A stretch of 64,000 nt of DNA from CAWAND01 sp963797485 (GCA_963797485.1 CAWCPF010000004.1:124001-188000); one strand, 5' to 3'; counted from the first letter of the stretch, positions 48,367 to 57,557 are shown. The notes: generated by a model from the letters alone, not told the origin. Numbers and translations: made by a program.

Positions 48367-49269
48367 ATGTATGACCTGATCGTCCTGGGCGGAGGGCCGG
48401 CTGGCCTGACCGCCACATCGTACGCCCTGCGCAAACGATTGGATGTGTTGTTGATCACCAAGGACCTGGGGGGCAAGACCAACTATCGACTCCAGCTGCC
48501 GTTCGTGGAGAAGCACCTGGTCATCAACGGCGAGGAAACCGTCAACCGGTTCGTGAACGAGGTCGAGTATCTGGATTTTGCCCGCAAATTCGACAAGGCC
48601 GAAAACGTCGAGCGGCATGATGACGGGTTCCGGGTCCGTACCGCGGGCGGCGAAACCTTCGACGCGCGGGCGGTCATCGTCGCCACCGGGGCGGTGGGGC
48701 GACTGATGGAAGTCCCCGGTGAGAAGGACTTCATGATGCGCGGCCTGTGCTATAGCGCCGTCTCCTACGCGCCGCTGTTCATCGATCGCCAGGTGTGTGT
48801 CATCGGCGACACCAAACTGGCGCTGCGCTCGGTGGCTGAGCTGGCCTACATCGCCAGCAAGGTCACGCTGGTGGCGCCGAGCCACGGCGAGTTGGACTCA
48901 GTGCTCGGGCGCAAGATCCTGAACAATCCCAAAGTCGAGGTTCTCGAGAACTACAAGGTGGAAGCGGTTCTGGGGGACACCCACGCCCGAAAACTGGTGG
49001 TTCGGCAGAACGGCAGCCGCCGTGAGCTGGAGGCCGAAGCGTTCTTCGTCGAGCTCGAGCTGCGCCCGCGTTCCGAAGCTGTCGCCAAGCTGGTCCCCTT
49101 GGATGAGTGGGGGCGGATCAAGATCGATGCCTCCAACCGGACCGGGGTGGAGGGGGTCTTCGCCGCCGGGGACGTGACCGATGTCTTCGCCGAACAGGTT
49201 CTGATCGCCGTGGGCGAGGGCGCCAAAGCCGCCCTGACGGCCTACGAGTATTTGCTCGAACACTTCTGA
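48367..49269 (+). CDS. Thioredoxin-reductase-like flavoprotein without the CxxC centre
   Basis: A 300-residue two-domain flavoprotein: FAD motif LIVLGGGPAGLTATSYAL, NAD(P) domain VCVIGDTKLALRSVAEL and FAD-end GVFAAGDVTDVFAEQVLIAVGEGAKAA. The redox-active CATC of true TrxB is replaced by GLCYSAVSYA, with a single cysteine, so it cannot reduce thioredoxin in the usual way. It may be a ferredoxin-NAD(P) reductase-type or other electron-transfer flavoprotein serving this gene cluster. Confidence 0.8.
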   Translation: MYDLIVLGGGPAGLTATSYALRKRLDVLLITKDLGGKTNYRLQLPFVEKHLVINGEETVNRFVNEVEYLDFARKFDKAENVERHDDGFRVRTAGGETFDARAVIVATGAVGRLMEVPGEKDFMMRGLCYSAVSYAPLFIDRQVCVIGDTKLALRSVAELAYIASKVTLVAPSHGELDSVLGRKILNNPKVEVLENYKVEAVLGDTHARKLVVRQNGSRRELEAEAFFVELELRPRSEAVAKLVPLDEWGRIKIDASNRTGVEGVFAAGDVTDVFAEQVLIAVGEGAKAALTAYEYLLEHF

Positions 49270-49282
49270 CAACTCCCGTGAT

Positions 49283-49309
49283 CGCCGGACCGTTCGGCAC
49301 GGTCCGGCG
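49283..49309 (+). terminator. Perfect 10-bp hairpin after the flavoprotein gene
   Basis: CGCCGGACCG, TTCGGCA, CGGTCCGGCG, 14 bases after the stop. It lacks a T tract and may be a factor-dependent terminator or an RNA-stabilising stem. Confidence 0.45.
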
Positions 49310-49329
49310 AACTTACGGCAGGACCGGTT

Positions 49330-49405
49330 GGGGCTGTCTCAAGCGCATGTGAGACAGCTCCTTCTCTTTGTAACGAAAAGGGGCCGCACCTCTTGGGACA
49401 GCCCC
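49330..49405. repeat. 76-bp element with inverted termini (MITE-like) or nested hairpins
   Basis: The ends are GGGGCTGTCTCAAG and, as inverted complement, GGGGCTGTCCCAAGAG. Inside, GGGCTGTCTCA pairs with TGAGACAGCTCC and is followed by TTCTCTTTG. The ends recall the short inverted repeats of some IS families. No clear target duplication is seen, so it may instead be a terminator. Confidence 0.35.
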
Positions 49406-49532
49406 GACGCCGATAAGGAGTGGTTGGCCGAGCCAGCCGCAAACTAAGGCGGGTTAAGCCTGTGTCGTCTGACGCATCGCAGGGCGAATAAAGTCACTGG
49501 AGCGCGCCGTCGGGCGGGCCTATCCTGAACGC

Positions 49533-50327
49533 ATGCAGCACAAAGGGTTGAAACTCGCCATCAGCGGGAAGGGGGGCGTGGGCAAGACCACGCTGACGGC
49601 CTTGCTGGCCGGACGCTACGCTGAGTTGGGGCGGCGGGTCCTGGCCATCGATGCCGATCCTTCGCCCTGTCTGGGCGCTGCCCTCGGCTTTGATCACGAA
49701 GCCCTGGCCGGCTTAACGCCCATATCCGAAATGGGCGCGCTGATCCTCGAGCGCACCGGCGCCGAGCCCGGTTCGTATGGCGGCTACTTCAAGCTCAATC
49801 CTCGCGTGGACGATCTCCCCGACCGGTTCTCGGCCCTGCGGGAGGGCACCCGCCTGCTCGAGCTAGGGGGCGTGGAATTGGGGGGCTCGGGCTGCATCTG
49901 CCCCGAAAGCACGCTGCTCAAGGCGCTCATCACGCACATTCTGCTTCGGCGCGACGAAGTCGTGCTACTGGATATGTATGCCGGCGTCGAACACCTAGGA
50001 CGAGGCACGGCTGACGCCGTGGACGCCATGCTGGTGGTGGCCGAGCCGACGGTCCGGAGCCTGGGGACGGCGGCGCAAATCAAGCAGCTGGCTGAAGACA
50101 TCGGCTTGCAGCGGATTTTCCTGGTCGGCAGCAAAATCGCCGGGCCGGGCGACCTGGCCTTCGTCCAGGACCGATCGCCAGGCCTGCCTGTGCTGGGCGC
50201 GCTGCCGGACGACCCCGGCGTGCGCGTCGCCGACCGCTCTGGCTCCCCCCTGTACGGCGCCTCCCCGAGCCTAGACGAAGCTGCTAGGCACATCGTGGAA
50301 GCCATCGACACCGCCCTCGCAGCCTGA
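49533..50327 (+). CDS. CooC-like nickel-insertion ATPase, second copy
   Basis: 264 residues with deviant Walker A SGKGGVGKTTLTALL, DADPSPCLGAALG, a CxC in GGSGCICPESTLL and VVLLDMYAGVEHLGRGT as Walker B region. It is clearly homologous to the CooC at 45084 but divergent. It might serve the MvhA [NiFe] centre, a second CODH, or AcsB rather than CooS. It is separated from the first cluster by two hairpins and precedes the hdr-mvh operon. Confidence 0.85.
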   Translation: MQHKGLKLAISGKGGVGKTTLTALLAGRYAELGRRVLAIDADPSPCLGAALGFDHEALAGLTPISEMGALILERTGAEPGSYGGYFKLNPRVDDLPDRFSALREGTRLLELGGVELGGSGCICPESTLLKALITHILLRRDEVVLLDMYAGVEHLGRGTADAVDAMLVVAEPTVRSLGTAAQIKQLAEDIGLQRIFLVGSKIAGPGDLAFVQDRSPGLPVLGALPDDPGVRVADRSGSPLYGASPSLDEAARHIVEAIDTALAA

Positions 50328-50428
50328 TCCGGTTCGTCCAGAGGTGAACGCCCGCGTTCTTCCCCTTCAGGGTCCGTGAGTCTGACCCGAAGGACAGTTC
50401 GAGCGTGCTAGGCCAGTGACCAACATCA

Positions 50429-50448
50429 TTTGTGCATTTCTTCACAAA
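50429..50448. promoter_or_regulatory. TTGTG-type palindrome 1 upstream of hdr-mvh
   Basis: TTTGTGC, ATTTCT, TCACAAA. It fits Rex (TTGTGAA-N4-TTCACAA) with one mismatch and the CRP/HcpR pattern with one mismatch. Confidence 0.5.
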
Positions 50449-50491
50449 GTGACATTTGTCATCCCTGCCTGGTGAGAGCTTGTAGTGACCG

Positions 50492-50511
50492 TTTGTGAAG
50501 AATATCACATA
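50492..50511. promoter_or_regulatory. TTGTGA-N6-TCACA palindrome 2 upstream of hdr-mvh
   Basis: TTTGTGA, AGAATA, TCACATA. Its centre is 63 bases (about six helical turns) from that of site 1, so two dimers could bind the same DNA face. Confidence 0.5.
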
Positions 50512-50969
50512 CTGGGTGGGGGTCGTGCACAGACTCGAGGTTGGGTATCGTGCGTTTGCGGATCAACCGCCATCTGGGCGCCAATCACCGGCAAGCCTGG
50601 TCAACCCGGCCAGCGGCTCCTGCTGCGCGCGAATTCTCTCCCTGCAGTCCCCTCAAATCATCAAACTCTGACGCGTTCCCGCTCGAAATTCAGGGTGGGG
50701 TGAGCTTCAGGTTCAAAGGCCATCGGTCCCAGTATCCGGCTCCTCCGGCGGCATCGAGCCTGGCAGCAGGGCGTGCCTGGACTCCCGGTATGATCTGTCC
50801 CAGGGCCGGGATGCTTCCGGCCCCTCTTTGTGCCGGGGTAGGCACGATTTCGCCCGTGCCCTCGACGCGCCGGCCCAGCCCGACCATCAGCGCTTCCTAT
50901 CCCCTCGGTACCCCCGTATCTCACCGTACGATTGCAGACCATCGATCTCGTCTTGGAGCGAGGTGACGC

Positions 50970-51533
50970 ATGCACGGATCGAGTTCACAAAACGGGTTCA
51001 TGCAGGAAGTCATGGCGGCGGTTCCTGGAGGCGCTGCACTCCAGACCTGCCTGCAGTGCGGCACGTGCGGGGGGTCGTGCCCGTCGGTGGCCGATATGGA
51101 CCATACGCCCCGGGAGATTTTCGCCATGATCAATGCCGGGATGCGGGAGCAGGTCCTCAAGAGCAACACCCCTTGGTACTGCGTCTCGTGTTACCTGTGC
51201 ACGGTGCGCTGCCCCAAGGAAATCCCGATCACCGAAATCATGTACGCCCTCAAGCAGAAAGCCGTTCGTGAAGGCATCTACGACGACTCAAAGGCCCCTG
51301 ATTTCTCCAAGACGTTCATTCGATGGGTGGAGAGCTACGGGCGGTCCTTCGAGTTGGGTCTGATGGGGACGCACATGCTCCGCCACAACCCATTGGCTGC
51401 CTTCAGGCTGGCCGACATGGGACTCGGGCTGTTCGCCAGGGGCCGCATGGCACTGACCCCCACCCGCATCAAGGGGATCGATGGTCTCAAGCGCATTCTC
51501 GGCAAGGCCAAGGAGTTGGAGGCGCTGGTATGA
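50970..51533 (+). CDS. hdrC: Heterodisulfide reductase subunit C
   Basis: GGAGCGAGGTG precedes ATG 50970. Two 4Fe-4S motifs are present: CLQCGTCGGSCP and CVSCYLCTVRCP. 187 residues, typical of HdrC. It wires HdrA clusters to HdrB. The stop overlaps the hdrB start as ATGA, so translation is coupled. First gene of the hdrCBA-mvhDGA operon. Confidence 0.93.
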   Translation: MHGSSSQNGFMQEVMAAVPGGAALQTCLQCGTCGGSCPSVADMDHTPREIFAMINAGMREQVLKSNTPWYCVSCYLCTVRCPKEIPITEIMYALKQKAVREGIYDDSKAPDFSKTFIRWVESYGRSFELGLMGTHMLRHNPLAAFRLADMGLGLFARGRMALTPTRIKGIDGLKRILGKAKELEALV

Positions 51534-52498
51534 AGTATTCCTACTATCCAGGCTGTTCGTTGGAAAAGAATGCGGCTGCCTACGATGTCTCAACCCGGGC
51601 GATCGCCGGGCCCCTGGGCCTCGAGCTGGTGGAGATCGACGACTGGAACTGCTGCGGGGCCACCGAGTACCTGTCACTGAACATGACCGCCGCCTACAGC
51701 TTGATTGCACGCAACCTGGCCCTGGCGGCCAAGAACGAGGGCGTCGAGGAACTCACGGCGCCATGCAGTGCCTGCTACCTGAATTTGCGCAAGACCGACA
51801 AATACCTGGGGTTGAACAACGGGCTGGCGCGGCGGGTGACGGAGGCGCTGGCGGAAGGCGGCCTGGCCTACAAGGCAGGCACGCTGCGCATCCGCCATCT
51901 GCTCGACGTGATCTACGAGGATGTGGGTCTCGAGCGACTGAGCCAGAAGGTCACCCGCCCGCTCCATGGTCTCAAGCTGGCTCCTTACTATGGGTGCATG
52001 ATCGTTCGGCCGGAATTCGGCGACCACGCTGAAGACCCGCAGAATCCGACCTGGCTGGACGAGCTCCTGGTCACGCTCGGCGCGCAGGTGGTTGATTATC
52101 CGGTCAAATCGGATTGCTGCGGCGGCCACATGACCCAGATCAGCGAGCAGACCGGCTTCGAGCTCATCCGGCGGCTGATCAAGTCGGCCGCCGATGCCGG
52201 GGCCGACGCCATCGTCACACTTTGCCCGATGTGCCAGCTCAACTTGGACGGTTTTCAGTCGGCGATGAACCGGCAGTTTGGCACCAGCTTCCATGTGCCC
52301 GTCCTGTACTTCACCCAGATGATCGGACTGGCGATGGGGATGGCGCCGCGAAGTTTGGGGATCGGTCAAGAGATGGTCTCGGCCGTAGACGCGCTGGCCA
52401 AGATTGGTTCCGAACCGCCGGCTGAACCGCCCCAGCCCGCGTGGAGAAAACGGGGGGACAAGTCCCTGCCGATGCCGGCGGCGCGTGTGGAGGCATGA
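51530..52498 (+). CDS. hdrB: Heterodisulfide reductase subunit B
   Basis: ATG 51530 overlaps hdrC. Two CCG-domain motifs, DDWNCCGATEY with CSACYLNL, and SDCCGGHM with LCPMCQLNLDGFQ, form the noncubane 4Fe-4S sites. 322 residues, slightly longer than usual because of a ~45-residue C-terminal tail after GIGQEMVS. The disulfide acceptor in a non-methanogen is unknown; a CoM-S-S-CoB substrate is unlikely. Confidence 0.93.
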   Translation: MKYSYYPGCSLEKNAAAYDVSTRAIAGPLGLELVEIDDWNCCGATEYLSLNMTAAYSLIARNLALAAKNEGVEELTAPCSACYLNLRKTDKYLGLNNGLARRVTEALAEGGLAYKAGTLRIRHLLDVIYEDVGLERLSQKVTRPLHGLKLAPYYGCMIVRPEFGDHAEDPQNPTWLDELLVTLGAQVVDYPVKSDCCGGHMTQISEQTGFELIRRLIKSAADAGADAIVTLCPMCQLNLDGFQSAMNRQFGTSFHVPVLYFTQMIGLAMGMAPRSLGIGQEMVSAVDALAKIGSEPPAEPPQPAWRKRGDKSLPMPAARVEA

Positions 52499-52499
52499 C

Positions 52500-54503
52500 A
52501 TGAGCGAACGAGTGGGCGTGTACATTTGTCACTGCGGCAGCAACATCGCCGGCATCGTGGACGTCGAAGAAGTGGCACGCTGGGCCGGCGAGACCCTGCA
52601 AGATGTTGTGGTGTCGCGCGAATACAAGTTCATGTGCTCTTCGCTCGGCCAGGAACTGATCGAGCAGGACATCAAGGAGCAGGGGCTCACCCGAGTGGTG
52701 GTGGGTGCATGCTCGCCTCATCTCCACGAAAAGACGTTTCGACGCGCCTGCGCCAACGCCGGCCTCAACCCGTACCTGTGCCAGATGACCAGCCTGCGCG
52801 AGCAGGTGTCGTGGGTGGTCGAAGACCACGCCGCGGCCACCGAGAAGGCCAAGGCGATGATCGCCGCCGCCGTGGAACGCGTCAAGCTCCACGAGCCGCT
52901 GCAGGCTGAGCATGTCCCGGTCAATCCAACCACGCTGGTGGTCGGGGGCGGGATCGCCGGGATCCAGGCGGCGCTTGAACTGGCGGATGCCGGCGACCAT
53001 GTGATCATGGTCGAGCGCGAGCCGTCCATCGGCGGGCACATGGCCCAGTTCGACAAAACCTTCCCGACCCTCGACTGCGCGGCCTGCATCCTCACCCCCA
53101 AGATGTCGGATGTCGGATCCCACCCCAACATCACGCTGCTGACTTACAGCGAGGTTGAGGAAATCACCGGCTTTGTGGGCAATTTCCACGTGCGCATCCG
53201 CAAAAAGGCGCGCTTCGTGGACGAGGCATTGTGCACCGGCTGCGGGATTTGCATGGAGAAGTGCCCCAAGAGCGTCATCGATCCGGTCTTTGAGGCCGGG
53301 CTCGGGTTCCGCAAGGCGATCTACCGTCCGTTTCCGCAGGCCATCCCCAAGTTCCCCGTGATAGACCCGGTCAGCTGCACATACTTCGAGACCGGGAAAT
53401 GCTTGGCGTGCGAGAAGTTCTGCCCCACCGAAGCCATCGACATGACCCAGGAAGACCAGATCCTGATGTTGGATGTCGGGAACGTTATTCTGGCGACGGG
53501 CTATCAGTTGTTCGATGCGCGCCAGATGCCGCAGTACGGCTACGGCCGGCATGCGAACGTGTTCACCAGCCTCGAGTTCGAACGGCTGTGCAACGCCGCC
53601 GGGCCGACCGAAGGCAACATCGTGCTTCGGGACGGGGTGACCACCCCCAAGTCCGTGGCCGTCATCCACTGTGTGGGCAGCCGCGATCAGAAACACCACG
53701 CCTACTGCTCGGCGATCTGCTGCATGAGCGCCCTCAAGTTCGGCCATCTGGTGATGGAGAAGACCGGCGCGCAGGTGTATTCGTTCTACATCGACATGCG
53801 GCCGCTGAGCAAGGGTTATGAAGAGTTCTACGACCGGCTGCTCCAGGAAGGCATGCATTTCATCCGCGGGCGGGTCGCCGAAGTTACCAACACGTCCCGC
53901 ACGCCTGAAGAAGACGGCAAGCTGATCGTCCAGGCGGAGGACACCCTGCTGGGGGTCCAGCGCAGGATCCCGGTGGACATGGTGATCCTGATGGCGGCCC
54001 TCGAGCCCCGGGCGGACGCCGAAGAGGTTGGCCTGAAGTTCGGCATCTCATGCGGGGCCGCCGGCTGGTTCACGGAGCGCCATCCGAAGCTGGACCCGGT
54101 CGCCACCATGACGGACGGGATCTTCATCGCCGGAACCTGTCAGGGGCCGAAGGACATCCCGGACACGGTCTCACAGGGCGCCGCCGCAGCCGCCAGGGTT
54201 CAGGGGATGATCACCAAGGGAAGCGTCGAGATCGAGCCCGTGGTGGCCTCCATCAACGCTGCCAAATGTTCGGGTTGCCGGATCTGCAACGAGCTGTGCC
54301 CGTTCAACGCCATCGACTTTCTGCCCAACGAGGGTGTCAGCATGATCAACTCGGCCTTGTGCAAGGGCTGCGGCACCTGCGTGGCAGCCTGTCCGGCCAA
54401 GGCCATCAGCGGCGCCCACTTCCGAGATGACCAGATCTTTGCCGAGATTGCGGGGCTGCTGTACGACGCCATCCCAGTTTCGGTTGATGCGGTCCCGGCC
54501 TAA
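52500..54503 (+). CDS. hdrA: Heterodisulfide reductase subunit A (FAD, electron-bifurcating)
   Basis: ATG 52500, GGAGG upstream. The N-terminal HdrA domain (~1-140) is followed by the FAD motif LVVGGGIAGIQAALEL (~147). 4Fe-4S motifs follow: CTGCGICMEKCP (~245), CLACEKFCP (~301), and a C-terminal ferredoxin pair CSGCRICNELCP (~590) and CKGCGTCVAACP (~620). 667 residues, matching methanogen HdrA. It is the proposed flavin bifurcation site linking H2 oxidation to ferredoxin and HdrB. Intact. Confidence 0.95.
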   Translation: MSERVGVYICHCGSNIAGIVDVEEVARWAGETLQDVVVSREYKFMCSSLGQELIEQDIKEQGLTRVVVGACSPHLHEKTFRRACANAGLNPYLCQMTSLREQVSWVVEDHAAATEKAKAMIAAAVERVKLHEPLQAEHVPVNPTTLVVGGGIAGIQAALELADAGDHVIMVEREPSIGGHMAQFDKTFPTLDCAACILTPKMSDVGSHPNITLLTYSEVEEITGFVGNFHVRIRKKARFVDEALCTGCGICMEKCPKSVIDPVFEAGLGFRKAIYRPFPQAIPKFPVIDPVSCTYFETGKCLACEKFCPTEAIDMTQEDQILMLDVGNVILATGYQLFDARQMPQYGYGRHANVFTSLEFERLCNAAGPTEGNIVLRDGVTTPKSVAVIHCVGSRDQKHHAYCSAICCMSALKFGHLVMEKTGAQVYSFYIDMRPLSKGYEEFYDRLLQEGMHFIRGRVAEVTNTSRTPEEDGKLIVQAEDTLLGVQRRIPVDMVILMAALEPRADAEEVGLKFGISCGAAGWFTERHPKLDPVATMTDGIFIAGTCQGPKDIPDTVSQGAAAAARVQGMITKGSVEIEPVVASINAAKCSGCRICNELCPFNAIDFLPNEGVSMINSALCKGCGTCVAACPAKAISGAHFRDDQIFAEIAGLLYDAIPVSVDAVPA

Positions 54504-54519
54504 GAGAGGCGGTTGAAGC

Positions 54520-55017
54520 ATGACACAGACAGTATTCGAACCCAAAATCGTGGCCTTTCTGTGCAACTGGTGCTCCTATCGCGCCGCCGATCTGGCCGGA
54601 ACAAGCCGGATCAAATACCCGGCCAATGTGCGCATGCTGCGCGTGATGTGCAGTGGGCGTGTCGACCCGGCCTTCGTGCTGCGGGCCATCGCCAAGGGCG
54701 CCGACGGCGTGATGCTCGCCGGGTGTCACCCGGGGGAGTGCCACTACCAGGAACAGAACTACAAAACCATGCGCCGTTTCGAGATGCTCAAGCAGACTCT
54801 GCGAGGGCTGGGCATGGAGGAAGGCCGCATCCGCTTACAGTGGGCGTCGGCGGCCGAGGGCAGCCGGCTGGCTCAAGCCATCCGCGACATGGTTGAGGAC
54901 ATTCGAGCCATGGGGCCGATGAACTGGCCGAGGAACTGGGCCCACGACCCCGGTACCGAAGAGGCGATCGCCGCCCTGGTCGAAGAGCACGCCGAGGTGA
55001 TGGAGGTGGCCCGATGA
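54520..55017 (+). CDS. mvhD: MvhD-type electron-transfer subunit (2Fe-2S)
   Basis: 165 residues. Cysteine pairs FLCNWCSYRAAD, MCSGRVD and GCHPGECHYQEQN are the MvhD/FlpD signature. It connects the MvhAG hydrogenase to HdrA. The stop overlaps the mvhG start (ATGA). Confidence 0.93.
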   Translation: MTQTVFEPKIVAFLCNWCSYRAADLAGTSRIKYPANVRMLRVMCSGRVDPAFVLRAIAKGADGVMLAGCHPGECHYQEQNYKTMRRFEMLKQTLRGLGMEEGRIRLQWASAAEGSRLAQAIRDMVEDIRAMGPMNWPRNWAHDPGTEEAIAALVEEHAEVMEVAR

Positions 55018-56006
55018 CGGAAAAGGGAAAGTTGGCCCTGTACTGGGCGGCCTCGTGCGGCGGGTGCGAAATCGCCGTGCTGGCGATCAACGAAAAGATC
55101 CTGGATGTGGCCGCGGCCTTTGATATTGTCATGTGGCCGGTGGCGGTGGATGCCAAGGTCAGCGACATCGAAAAGATGGAAGACGCCTCGATCGATGTGT
55201 GCCTGTTCAACGGCGCCATCCGAACCAGCGAGCAGGAGTACATGGCCCGCCTGCTGCGCCAGAAGTCGAAGGCGCTGGTGGCCTTTGGCTCGTGTGCCTG
55301 CGAGGGCGGTATCCCTGGTTTGGCCAATCTATCGGGCGCGAAGCCGTCTTCGAGACCGTCTATGGCCACAACCCCAGCCTGGACAACCCGGGCGGCACGC
55401 GTCCGCAAGCCGACACCGTCGTCGAGGAAGGCGTGCTTCATTTGCCGCTGTTCTACGACACCGTCCGCACCCTCGACCAGACCGTGGCCGTGGACTACTA
55501 CTTGCCCGGTTGCCCTCCGGAGCCCGAGCGCATCTGGGACGCGGTGCTGGCCATCGTGCAGGGCAAGCTGCCGGAGCCCGGTTCGGTGATCGGCGCCCAC
55601 ACGACCGTCTGCGATACCTGTCCGCGGACGCGCAGCGAGAAGAAGATTTCCGGCTTCAAACGGACCTGGCAGGTGATCCCCGATCCGGACATCTGTCTGC
55701 TCGAGCAGGGGCTGGTGTGCTGCGGCATCGCCACGCGCGACGGCTGCGGCGCGCTATGCCCGCAGGTGGGATCTCCGTGCATCGGGTGCTATGGTCCCAA
55801 CGAAGGCGTGGATGATTTTGGGGCGCGGCATGATGTCGGCTTTGGCGTCGGTCATCGACTCGACTGATCCTGACGAGATCTCCCGAATCATCAGTGAAGG
55901 CATTCCCGACTTGGTGGGTAACTTCTACCGTTTCAGCCTGGCGGGCAGCGAACTCCGGCGGGCGGCCATTCCCGTCCCCGTGTCTGAACCGGCCGAGACG
56001 GCTTGA
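55014..56006 (+). CDS. mvhG: MvhG-type [NiFe] hydrogenase small subunit (two frame breaks)
   Basis: WAASCGGCEIAVL binds the proximal cluster; FGSCACEGGIPG and YYLPGCPPEPERIW continue the pattern, and CGIATRDGCGALCPQ with CIGCYGP bind the medial/distal clusters. Breaks lie near 55335 and, through an extra C, near 55829; afterwards the tail reads MMSALASVIDSTDPDE. Joined length is ~330 residues. It relays electrons from the [NiFe] site to MvhD. Confidence 0.92.
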
Positions 56007-56020
56007 GATGAGGTGTGGCT

Positions 56021-57493
56021 ATGCAGCGAATTTCGATTGATCCGATCACCCGCCTCGAGGGACATGGCAAGATCGACATCTTCCTCAATCCGGAGGGCGA
56101 TGTCGCCAACGCCTATCTGCAGATCCCCGAGCTGCGGGGCTTTGAGCGCTTCTGTGTTGGGCGCCAGGCCGAAGACATGCCCAACATCACCAACCGCATC
56201 TGCGGCGTGTGCCCAGAGGCGCATCACATGGCCTCGGCCAAGGCGCTGGACGCGCTGTTCCATGTGGAGCCTCCACCGACGGCCAAGAAACTGCGCGAGC
56301 TGTTCTACAGCATCTTCTTCGCCACCGACCACACGACTCACTTCTATGCGCTGGCCAGTCCCGATTTTGTCATGGGACCGGAGGCGCCCGTGGCCGAGCG
56401 CAACATCCTCGGGGTGATCCAGAAAGTCGGGATGGAGGTCGCCGGCAAGGTGCTCAAGATGCGCGCCGACGGCCACCACCTGATCAAGATGATGGGGGGC
56501 CGGCCGGTCCATCCCAACTGGGCCGTTCCCGGCGGCGTCAGCCGGGGGATCAACGAAGAACAGCGCGCCGAGATCGAGAAGCTCGGCCGTGAGGCGATCG
56601 AGTTCGCCCAGTTCTCGCTCAAACTGTTTGGCGACGTGGTGCTCAAGAACTCAGCCTACCTCGACCTCATCCTCAGCGATGCCTATGCCGACCGCACCTA
56701 CAACATGGGCACGGTCGATGAGCACAATCACGTCAATTTCTACGATGGCATGATCCGGGTAGTGGGGCCCGACGGGCAGGAGCATGCCAAGTACGATCCG
56801 GCCGAATACCGGGAGTACATCGCCGAACGCGTCGAGCCCTGGTCGTATCTGAAGTTCCCGTATCTCAAGAAGATCGGCTGGAAGGGTTTTGTCGACGGTG
56901 TGGATTCCGGCGTCTACAAGGCCACGCCGCTGTCCCGGCTGAACGCCGCCGATGGTATGGCCACACCGCTGGCACAGGCGGAGTATGAGCGCATGTTCGA
57001 AACCCTCGGCGGAAAACCAGTTCACCAGACTCTGGCAACCCACTGGGCGCGGCTTATCGAGCTGCTGTATGCCACCGAGCGCTGGGTCGAGCTGGCGACG
57101 GATCCGGAGATCACCGGCGAGGCTTTCCGCGTCCTGCCGACCGAAACGCCGGATGAAGGCATCGGAAGCGTCGAGGCGCCGCGCGGCACCTCGACTCATC
57201 ATTACCAGACGGATGCGCGTGGGGTCCTGACCCACGTCAATCTGATCGTTGGCACCACCAACAACAACGCGCCGATCAACATGTCGATCAAGCGTGCGGC
57301 CACCGCCCTGATCCACAAGGGCGTGGTGGTCTCGGAAGGCATGCTCAACAAGGTGGAAATGGCCTTTCGGGCCTACGACCCGTGTTTTGGGTGCGCCACG
57401 CACACTCTGCCCGGACAGATGCCGCTCGAGGTTACAATCAGGGATGCCCAAGGGGAGGTCGTGGACAGGCTGACGCAGCACCTGACAGCGTGA
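56021..57493 (+). CDS. mvhA: MvhA-type [NiFe] hydrogenase large subunit
   Basis: ATG 56021; GTG 56015 is an alternative. ISIDPITRLEGHGKI begins the family pattern. Nickel ligands are in NRICGVCPEAHH (~60) and the C-terminal DPCFGCATH (~453). 490 residues. The tail after DPCFGCATH is ~30 residues, consistent with a group 3c enzyme needing or lacking a short processing step; a protease gene follows. It is the H2-activating subunit of the MvhADG-HdrABC complex. Confidence 0.95.
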   Translation: MQRISIDPITRLEGHGKIDIFLNPEGDVANAYLQIPELRGFERFCVGRQAEDMPNITNRICGVCPEAHHMASAKALDALFHVEPPPTAKKLRELFYSIFFATDHTTHFYALASPDFVMGPEAPVAERNILGVIQKVGMEVAGKVLKMRADGHHLIKMMGGRPVHPNWAVPGGVSRGINEEQRAEIEKLGREAIEFAQFSLKLFGDVVLKNSAYLDLILSDAYADRTYNMGTVDEHNHVNFYDGMIRVVGPDGQEHAKYDPAEYREYIAERVEPWSYLKFPYLKKIGWKGFVDGVDSGVYKATPLSRLNAADGMATPLAQAEYERMFETLGGKPVHQTLATHWARLIELLYATERWVELATDPEITGEAFRVLPTETPDEGIGSVEAPRGTSTHHYQTDARGVLTHVNLIVGTTNNNAPINMSIKRAATALIHKGVVVSEGMLNKVEMAFRAYDPCFGCATHTLPGQMPLEVTIRDAQGEVVDRLTQHLTA

Positions 57494-57557
57494 AGCCTGG
57501 GCCCAGCCAGGCGAGCCTGGAACCGGCCCCAAGCTTGCGGGCGTGCTTGAAGCGGGA

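Larger units (their letters stand above)
50328..50969. other. Regulatory gap before the hdr-mvh operon
   Basis: At 642 bases this is one of the longest non-coding stretches of the core region. Two palindromes of the TTGTGA family lie 44 bases apart at 50429 and 50492. An additional TGACATTTGTCA near-palindrome sits between them (50450-50461). No gene is recognised in the remainder. Confidence 0.45.

Noticed and set aside
50541..50966. Open frames in the gap before hdrC
   Set aside because: Low-complexity serine/arginine/proline composition, no ribosome sites, and overlap with the palindrome region.
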